The notes under the pieces are model-generated. The model had not been told where the DNA came from and searched no databases. It saw only the letters and a program-made list of their open reading frames with translations. Shown here in pieces: positions 6,231-11,058 of a DNA stretch of 11,058 nt. The position numbers and the translations under genes were made by a program. This stretch comes from DASVXQ01 sp046727955 (lineage in GTDB: Bacteria; Actinomycetota; CALGFH01): positions 1 to 11,058 of the forward strand of contig JBKPDO010000223.1 of NCBI GenBank assembly GCA_046727955.1, given 5' to 3'. How positions within the stretch are numbered: the stretch's first letter is position 1; each line of letters opens with the position of its first letter.

Positions 6231-6256
6231 GAGCACCAGATTTCAGTCTGGTGCTC
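6231..6256. repeat. Perfect 10-bp inverted repeat (hairpin)
   Basis: gagcaccaga (6231-6240) and tctggtgctc (6247-6256) are perfect inverses around a 6-base centre. A second small hairpin, ggccc-tcac-gggcc, lies just left of it (about 6215-6228). No T-tract follows on either strand, so a standard terminator is not supported; a protein binding site or recombination site near the attachment scar is possible. Confidence 0.55.
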
Positions 6257-6379
6257 ACGCTTTGTCATCGACAGCCGGAGGCGCTCGAATCGGGCTCGAC
6301 AAGCTCCTGCTCGAATCCTGGAACGGCTGCTCCGCCAACCCAGACAACAGCGACAGCGAAGTCGACGACGCGCCTGGTA

Positions 6380-6581
6380 CCGGCCGCGGGCCCGTCGCGC
6401 CGAGGCCCTCGAGGCGGCGGTGCAGCGCCTTGTTGCGGCGCAGACCACGACGACCTGGAGACGCTCCCCAGCCCGAGCAGGGCGACCGCCACGAGCATCC
6501 CGACCCCACGCCCGCCGGTCACGAGCACGACGAACGCGCGGGCGCGCAGGCCGAGGGAGCAGCGAGCGACGAGCTGGTCAT
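6380..6581 (-). CDS. Possible small single-span membrane protein (frameshifted or decayed)
   Basis: Tentative. On the minus strand one frame reads RARAFVVLVTGGRGVGMLVA and VALLGLGSV, a convincing transmembrane segment with almost every codon ending in G or C. Another register just downstream reads LRRNKALHRRLEGLGATGPR, a basic tail also with strong coding bias. An ATG at 6581 could start the protein (MTSSSLAAPSA) if one base is adjusted before the helix. At least two frame changes are needed, so this is either a pseudogene or another victim of indel errors. No family recognised. The rest of 6260-6970 shows no gene I can support. Confidence 0.3.
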
Positions 6582-6972
6582 GCGGCCGGAAGGCCGACAG
6601 CACCGGCCGCGGCGACCCACCAGGCCGCGGGTGCCGAGCCGGATCGGCGCGTCCTGGTGGCCCTTGCCCAGGTCGAGGAGCGCCGCAGGAGCAGAGTGCC
6701 CAGGTCAGCTTCACCCCCGAGGGGGACGGGCGCCAGGACCAGTGCCGCTCCAAGCCGCCGCCGTGAAGCTGCTCGGTCGCGTCTTCGACGTGATGGGCGG
6801 CTTGCCGGCGGCTGGTGGCGCGGACCCGGCTGCCCAGCCGCAGAGCGGCGCCCTCCCGAGGGCGCGTGGGCGGCATGATGAACGGTGCCTGGCCAGGGCC
6901 GCGAGCACTTGGGATCCGCGGGCCGCGGCGTTTGGCAGGATCCGCATCAAGCAGGACGCGTCAAGCAGGGAA

Positions 6973-6982
6973 GAGGAGGAGG
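6973..6982 (+). promoter_or_regulatory. Ribosome binding site of the DUF6880-like gene
   Basis: GAGGAGGAGG, 9 bases before the ATG at 6992. It fixes this start against in-frame upstream start codons, whose translation has no protein-like character. Confidence 0.7.
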
Positions 6983-6991
6983 CCCACGAGC

Positions 6992-8454
6992 ATGGGGAAG
7001 GCCACGCGGCGCCAGCGGCGGCAGGGCGTCACCTTGGACGACATTCGCGCATACCTGACCGCGCAGCGCAAAGACCAGCTGGTCGAGCTGCTCATGTCGC
7101 GGGCCGCAGTGGACGAGCGCCTGCGCGAGCATCTCGAGCTGGAGGTCGCCAGCCAGCGGCCGGACGGCATCGACCTGACCGCCTTCCGCACTGCCATCGA
7201 CCGTGCCGTGGCCGCGGGCGGCGACTACGTGGACTATTACGCGGCCCATGGCTACGCGCACGGCATCGGCGAGGTGGTCGACCGGATCGCGGCGCTGCTC
7301 GACCAGGATCATGCCGAGGCGGTGATCGAGCTGGCCGAACACGCCGTCAGGCGAGTCGAGGAGGCAATCGGGTGGACCGACGACTCCGACGGCGAGCTGG
7401 GCGGCCTCCTCGAGCAGCTCGGCGGGCTGCACCACCAGGCCTGCCTCCAGGCCCGCCCCGACGCCCAGAAGCTGGCCACGCGGCTGTTGGAGCTGGAGCT
7501 GGGCACCGAGTACGACACCTTCCGCGGTGCCGCAGCCGCCTACGCCGACGTGCTCGGCGCGGAGGGTCTCGCCGCCTACCGCAGGCTCGCGGCAGCCGCG
7601 TGGGCGCGGGTGCCGCCGCTCGGCCCCGACGCCTCGTCGAGCCTGCGCTACCAGAGCCAACGGTTCCGCGTCACCTATCTGATGGAGGCCCTCGCCGAGC
7701 TGTCCGGCGACGTTGACGAGCGCGTCGAGGTCCTGCGCCGGGACCGCTCCAGCGCCTACCAGTACCTGCGCATCGCCGAGGCGTACCGCGAGGCCGGCCG
7801 CCACGACGCGGCCTCGAGTGGGCGCAGCAGGGCATGGCCGCCTTCCCTACGGGCACCGACCGGCGGCTGCGGGAGTTCCTGGCCGACGAGTACCACCGCC
7901 GTGGCCGCCAGGACGAGGCGATGGCGTGCGCCTGGGAGGAGTACGTCGAGTATCCCGGCCTGGAGACCTACCAGCGCCTGCGCGCGCATGCCGAGCGCGC
8001 GGGGGCCTGGCCGCGCTGGCGCGAGCAGGCGCTGGCCCACCTGCGCGCGCTGACCGCCACGGGCGGGCGGGGCGGCCGGCAGACCTGGCCGGGCCGCTTC
8101 TTGGACCGGTCCGAGCTGGTGCGGGTCTTCCTCTGGGAGGGCGACACCGAGGCCGCCTGGCGCGAGGCCACCGAGGGCGGCTGCTCACGTGAGCTGTGGC
8201 TGGCGCTGGCCGCCGGCCGCGAGCAGTACCACCCGGAGGACGCCCTCCCGATCTACCGCGACCAGGTCGACCAGACGCTGCAGTCGACCGGCAACGCTGC
8301 CTATGAGGCGGCCGTCGACCTGCTCGGCAGGATCGGCGACCTCATGGCCCGCCTGGGCCGCCAGGCCGAGTTCGCCGACTACCTGGCGTGGCTGCGCACC
8401 GCCCACAAGCGCAAGCGCAACCTCATCAAGCTGCTCGACGCGCAGCAGTGGTGA
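6992..8454 (+). CDS. Large helical protein resembling DUF6880 family (one-base frameshift near 7812)
   Basis: Start MGKATRRQRRQGVTLDDIRA behind a strong ribosome binding site. The first 274 residues are in one frame, up to EAYREAGRHDA. The rest (LEWAQQGMAAFPTGTDRRLR ... LLDAQQW) follows one register lower. Restoring one C at 7811-7813 gives 487 aa with continuous homology-like character. The protein is almost entirely helical, Ala/Leu/Glu/Arg-rich, cytosolic, with a segment AIGWTDDSDGELGGLLEQLG and later helical pairs (YQYLRIAEAYREAGRHD, LADEYHRRGRQDEAMACAWE) that look like TPR/HEAT-type repeats. This pattern and the TDDSDG segment resemble DUF6880 proteins, which in actinobacteria often sit beside SWIM zinc-finger proteins; no such partner is seen here. 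Function unknown. Assignment is from memory of the family, so moderate confidence. Confidence 0.6.
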
Positions 8455-8784
8455 CCGGCCGCCCACCGCGGATCGCGGCCGGCTTTCCGCCCTGCCGCAG
8501 GGCAGCCACGGCCTGGGGCTTGAGCGGCCAGCACGGCCCTGAGCGGCGGCGCTGGACGCTCGGCGAGCTTGGCGATCCACGCCGCCACCACCGCCTCCTC
8601 CGCGAAGTCAACGCCGTCGGCGTGCATTGCCAGGGCGATCGCCTTCGCCGCCCACAGCGGCCCGTCCGCGGTCGCCTCCAGACACGCGGCCTCAAGGGGC
8701 ATCGACCGTGGCGAGGGTCTCCTCGACCAGATGCGCGGCAGCCCATGCCGCGCCGGCGTAGCAGAGCCAGAGCCCAGCACGCTC
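8426..8784 (-). CDS. Unidentified helical protein, convergent with the DUF6880-like gene (two frameshifts, start unclear)
   Basis: Not recognised. Three registers on the minus strand join into one sensible protein if one base is removed from two G4 runs on the plus strand (8696-8699 and 8515-8518). The product then reads RAGLWLCYAGAAWAAAHLVE, ETLATVDALEAACLEATADG, PLWAAKAIALAMHADGVDFA, EEAVVAAWIAKLAERPAPPL, RAVLAAQAQAVAALRQGGKP and on to a stop at 8426. About 118 residues are visible, helical, with high third-position G/C. No good start codon or ribosome binding site is found upstream of 8784, so the N-terminus is undefined or lost. It overlaps the end of the plus-strand gene by 29 bases, tail to tail. 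It could be a decayed gene; the consistent homopolymer pattern favours an intact gene with sequence errors. Confidence 0.45.
8455..8487 (+). terminator. Likely terminator hairpin of the DUF6880-like gene
   Basis: CCGGCCGC (8455-8462) and GCGGCCGG (8475-8482) are perfect 8-bp inverses with a 12-base loop, starting at the base after the stop codon and followed by CTTTC. Short T content is common in high-GC genomes. It lies inside the convergent minus-strand ORF. Confidence 0.5.
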
Positions 8785-8914
8785 GGTCGATGTGTGAGGG
8801 TCGGCGCTCCGCGGTGACCTTTGACCACTGGATCGAGACAGCGTTCGGCCGCCCGAATCGGTTCCGCCTGTCGAGCTATCCCATGCGGTTGACAGCACGC
8901 GCGGACTTGCGGGA

Positions 8915-8945
8915 TGCAGGGGCGTCGCGGCGCTCGACCCCTGCA
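8915..8945. repeat. 8-bp perfect inverted repeat
   Basis: tgcagggg (8915-8922) and cccctgca (8938-8945), 15-base spacer. It could be a hairpin or an operator for the SagB-like gene about 170 bases downstream. Confidence 0.45.
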
Positions 8946-9056
8946 CTCGGCGCACCTTCGCCCGGCAGAGGCGCGGACTGACCTGCGGGGCCCGCGCTGT
9001 GTCTCACCTGCTAAGCTGTCGTCTGGTAGCGTTCACCTGCATAGCATGCAAGCGTG

Positions 9057-9083
9057 CGGCCGCCCGGTTTTCCCGAGCGGCCG
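9057..9083 (+). promoter_or_regulatory. Strong hairpin in the leader of the SagB-like gene
   Basis: CGGCCGC (9057-9063) pairs with GCGGCCG (9077-9083); the stem continues after one mismatch with CGG/CCG around a TTTTC loop. It ends 17 bases before the AGGAG ribosome binding site (9101-9105) and 29 bases before the ATG, and is followed by TCCCGGTTTCTT. It may be a terminator of an upstream transcript or an attenuator or leader structure for this gene. Confidence 0.45.
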
Positions 9084-9112
9084 TCCCGGTTTCTTCAGCC
9101 AGGAGCCGACCG

Positions 9113-10652
9113 ATGGGCGTTTCTGACCCTGCCGCCGTGCTCCACGAGGGTACCAAGCACACCTGGCAGCGCATCCTCGCCGAGTCACGCGGCCTCGACT
9201 GGGGCAACCACCCCTTCCCGTTCAAGATCTACCCCGACCTGGAGCCGCTGCCGTTGCCGCGCGAGCTGCCGGACAGCAGCGCGCCCGCCACCGAGGTGCT
9301 GGCCGACGATGTCTTAACACCGGCACGGGCGCTTGACCTGGCTGGCCTGGCACGTCTGCTGTTCTTCTCCGCCGGCGTGACCCGGATCCTGCACGGGGGT
9401 CCTGTTCCGCGCGGCACCCTCGGCCGGGGCCCTGTACCCGACCGAGCTGTACGCCGTCTGCGGCCCCCTTGCCGACCTGCCCGCCGGGGTCTACCACTTC
9501 GAGCCGGCCGAGTTCGTCCTGCGTCGGCTCAGAGACGGCGACTTCCGCGCCCGCCTGGCCGGCTCCGCCGCGGACCCGGCCATCGCTGGCCTGCCGCTGT
9601 GCCTGGTGCTCACGGGCATCCCCTGGCGTACGACCTGGAAGTACGGCCAACGCGGCTACCGTCACCTGTTCTGGGACGCAGGCGCGATCGTGGCCAACCT
9701 GCTGGCGGTGATCGCCGCGGCCGGGTGGGGCGCGCGCGTGCTGCTCGGCTTCGTCGACGAGGAGGTCGCGGGCCTGCTCGGCATCGGCGAGCCAGAGGAG
9801 TACCCGCTTGCGTTGGTGACCGCGGCGGCGCCCGCGGTCGCGGAGGCAACCGGCAGCCCGCCGCTGGAGCCCATCAGCCTCAGGACGTGGCCGCTGTCAC
9901 GCTCGCCGCGTGGCTACCCCCTCCTCGCTGCCGCCCAGCGCGCCGGCGAGCTCCCCAGCGCCAACACGGTCAGCGCCTGGCGCAGCCAGGCCAGCAGGCT
10001 CCCGACCCCGCCTGCGACCCGGTCGCTTCCTGCGGGCGAGGCCGCCCAGGCTCGCGCTGCCACCGACACCATCGAGGCCGTGATCCTGCGCAGGGGCTCG
10101 ACGCGGCGCTTCGCACGGCACCCGCTACCCCGGGACACGCTGCGCTGGGCGATGGCGGCTGCCACGCGACCCGTCCCCGGCGACTTCGTAACACCGCACG
10201 CGACGCTGCTTGAGCACTTCCTGGCCGCGCACGCGGTGGCGGGGCTGCCGCCAGGGGCCTACCGGTGGCGCGAGGGCGATTTCCAGCTGCTCCGAGCCGG
10301 AACAGCGCGCGACCGCACACGCTCACTCTGCCTGGGGCAGGACCTCGGCGGCGACTCGGCCGCGACCGTGTTTCACTGCGCCCAGCTCAAGCCCATCCTG
10401 CAGGCCCTGGGCTCGCGCGGCTACCGGGCCGCCCAGCTGGAGGCCGGCGTCGCCGCGGAGCGGCTGCAGCTGGCCGCATTCGCGCTCGGCTTCGGCGCCA
10501 CTGGCCTCACCTTCCTGGACGACGACGTCTCGGCGTTGTTCGGCACCCGTGCCGCACCGATGCTCACCGTCGCGGTCGGCGTCCCCGCCTATCGGGCACG
10601 GCCGGGCATGCGCTCGGCCCAGCTGCCGCGCATTGGCTTGGCGGAGCGCTGA
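9113..10652 (+). CDS. SagB/ThcOx-type dehydrogenase, tandem nitroreductase domains (one-base frameshift near 9397)
   Basis: FMN-dependent oxidoreductase of the SagB/ThcOx branch of the nitroreductase fold. ATG at 9113 has AGGAG 7 bases upstream. The frame breaks in GVTRILHG; removing one G from the G5 run 9395-9399 joins it to VLFRAAPSAGALYPTELYAV, the hallmark of this family, giving 512 aa. Domain 1 (about 15-230) has LPAGVYHF, YGQRGYRHLFWDAGAIVANL and LGFVDEEVAGLLGI. Domain 2 (about 315-495) repeats the plan: RRGSTRRF (327-334), LPPGAYRW, GYRAAQLEAGVAAERLQLAA and GLTFLDDDVSALFG. In TOMM/RiPP clusters such enzymes oxidise azolines to azoles, but no YcaO cyclodehydratase, E1-like partner or precursor peptide is nearby. 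Stand-alone actinobacterial homologues of unknown substrate exist. Flavin binding is predicted from the fold, not shown. Confidence 0.82.
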
Positions 10653-10683
10653 CAGCGAGGACACGCCCCCTCCACCCATCTGC

Positions 10684-10708
10684 GCATGCTGTAGAGGCCC
10701 AAGCATGC
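10684..10708 (+). terminator. Hairpin downstream of the SagB-like gene
   Basis: gcatgct (10684-10690) and agcatgc (10702-10708), perfect 7-bp arms with an 11-base loop, 32 bases after the stop. No T-tract follows; candidate terminator in a high-GC genome. Confidence 0.35.
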
Positions 10709-10718
10709 TCAGTGGGGA

Positions 10719-10737
10719 GCTTCACACGCTGTGAAGC
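10719..10737. repeat. 7-bp inverted repeat at the breakpoint of a transposase fragment
   Basis: gcttcac (10719-10725) and gtgaagc (10731-10737) around acgct. The transposase-like reading frame loses family resemblance within this repeat, so it may mark a deletion or insertion junction. Confidence 0.4.
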
Positions 10738-10932
10738 ACCCGAACAAGTCGGTGGCCACGATGGCGGCGGCCTGCGCGCGAAGAACTGCTCGCCAGGTGG
10801 CGGCCGTCCGTCGAGGTGCTGGCCGAAGTCCACTGCGCAGGAGCACGGTTCGGATGGTGGTCGCTGACACGCGGATCCCGAGCTTGGTCAGCTCGCCGTG
10901 GATGCGCCGGTCGCCCCCGTTGGGTTCAGAAA
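10738..10932 (-). pseudogene. rve-type integrase/transposase, internal fragment
   Basis: The minus-strand frame reads GGDRRIHGELTKLGIRVSAT, TIRTVLLRSGLRPAPRRTAA and TWRAVLRAQAAAIVATDLFG. This corresponds to the region preceding and entering the rve (DDE) catalytic core of IS3/IS481-like transposases, where GYRRIHGEL, a STV..IL..AGL.PAPRR linker and a TW..FL..QA..I.A.DF stretch with the first catalytic Asp are conserved. Here the Asp is in ATDLF. Similarity ends at the inverted repeat near 10737, so the second Asp and the Glu are missing. The N-terminal helix-turn-helix is also absent: upstream sits the tail of another transposase. A non-functional remnant. Confidence 0.65.
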
Positions 10933-10940
10933 CTCGGACG

Positions 10941-11058
10941 TCATGCCGCGACCTGGTAGTACTCGTGAACCAAGCCCCCGAGGCGGTCCCGCCGCCGAAC
11001 GCGGTCGGCGACCGCGACAACGGACGGTGTTGGGGTGGATTCGATGTCGAGACTGCTC
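10941..11058 (-). pseudogene. rve-type transposase, C-terminal end (enters from the right edge)
   Basis: A minus-strand frame open at the right edge reads VVAVADRVRRRDRLGGLVHE and then YYQVAA to a stop at 10941. Actinobacterial rve-type transposases often end in a similar RRR..LGGLI(H/N)EY..AA tail. The rest of the gene would lie beyond 11058; the 38 visible residues cannot tell an intact gene from a fragment. It is followed directly by an internal piece of a related transposase in the same orientation, an order that does not occur in one normal gene. Confidence 0.5.

Larger units (their letters stand above)
8785..9100. other. Intergenic region with two hairpins upstream of the SagB-like gene
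   Basis: No gene is supported. It contains a TTGACA hexamer (8889-8894) with no good -10 partner at 16-18 bases, an inverted repeat at 8915-8945 and a strong hairpin at 9057-9083. TAAGCT at 9012-9017 could be a -10 but has no convincing -35. Confidence 0.4.

Noticed and set aside
6285..6342. Possible second tRNA remnant (gctcgaatc twice, then ctccgcca)
   Set aside because: Distances between the T-loop-like bases and CCA do not fit a tRNA, and the T stem does not pair.
6080..6448. Minus-strand ORF ending ...GGSNPSRRAPDQ
   Set aside because: The tail is the translation of the tRNA 3' half (the GGTTCGAATCCC region), a well-known source of spurious proteins.
8889..8917. TTGACA promoter upstream of the SagB-like gene
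   Set aside because: The -35 match is perfect but no acceptable -10 lies 16-18 bases downstream, and the site is over 200 bases from the start codon.
9113..10652. A RiPP (azole-peptide) biosynthetic cluster around the SagB-like gene
   Set aside because: No YcaO, E1-like or precursor-peptide gene can be found on either strand in the window, so only the lone oxidoreductase is reported.
1..11058. CRISPR array or rRNA gene
   Set aside because: No regularly spaced direct repeats of 24-40 bases and no rRNA-like conserved sequence were seen.

Overview
The window is a high-GC bacterial segment with strong G/C preference at third codon positions. An actinobacterial-type quinol-oxidising cytochrome b, an actinobacterial-style IS6 transposase, a SagB-like tandem nitroreductase and a large protein resembling DUF6880 all point to an actinomycete or close relative (Actinomycetota). 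This is inference from family style; no rRNA or other taxonomic marker is present.

Layout. Positions 1-400 are insertion-sequence debris: the N-terminus of an IS630-like transposase running off the left edge on the minus strand, beside the C-terminal tail of an IS256-family transposase. Positions 396-3222 (minus strand) are a very compact gene string read right to left: a decayed slipin (SPFH/band 7), an intact QcrB-type cytochrome b, a ~54-aa protein, a single-helix membrane protein and an ~80-aa protein. Every junction is an overlapping stop/start (ATGA, GTGA, ATGA, TGATG), so it reads as one translationally coupled operon. No Rieske protein or cytochrome c is present. Positions 3409-3600 hold the C-terminal scrap of an HSL-type alpha/beta hydrolase, cut by a complete 822-bp IS6-family element (3601-4422). 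A type II NADH dehydrogenase-like flavoprotein follows (4501-5712), so two respiratory-type functions flank the IS.

Positions 5713-6990 are mostly gene-poor. They contain the 3' half of a tRNA-Arg(ACG)-like gene (6094-6139, minus), which looks like an attachment-site scar, strong inverted repeats, and a possible small membrane ORF. Then come a 487-aa DUF6880-like protein (6992-8454), a convergent unidentified ORF on the minus strand (8426-8784), and a 512-aa SagB-like double nitroreductase (9113-10652) with a hairpin in its leader. The right edge (10720-11058) holds two pieces of rve-type transposases in permuted order.

A recurring feature is single-base indels, mostly in G or C runs, that break otherwise well-conserved frames (near 607-629, 999-1002, 4217-4219, 7811-7813, 8515-8518, 8696-8699, 9395-9399). 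They may be residual sequencing errors rather than mutations, so several 'broken' genes here may be intact in the organism. The slipin is different: it has a large internal deletion, an in-frame amber codon and an insertion outside any homopolymer, and is a genuine pseudogene. The most interesting biology is the orphan cytochrome b operon with its slipin and uncharacterised small proteins, and the stand-alone SagB-like enzyme.
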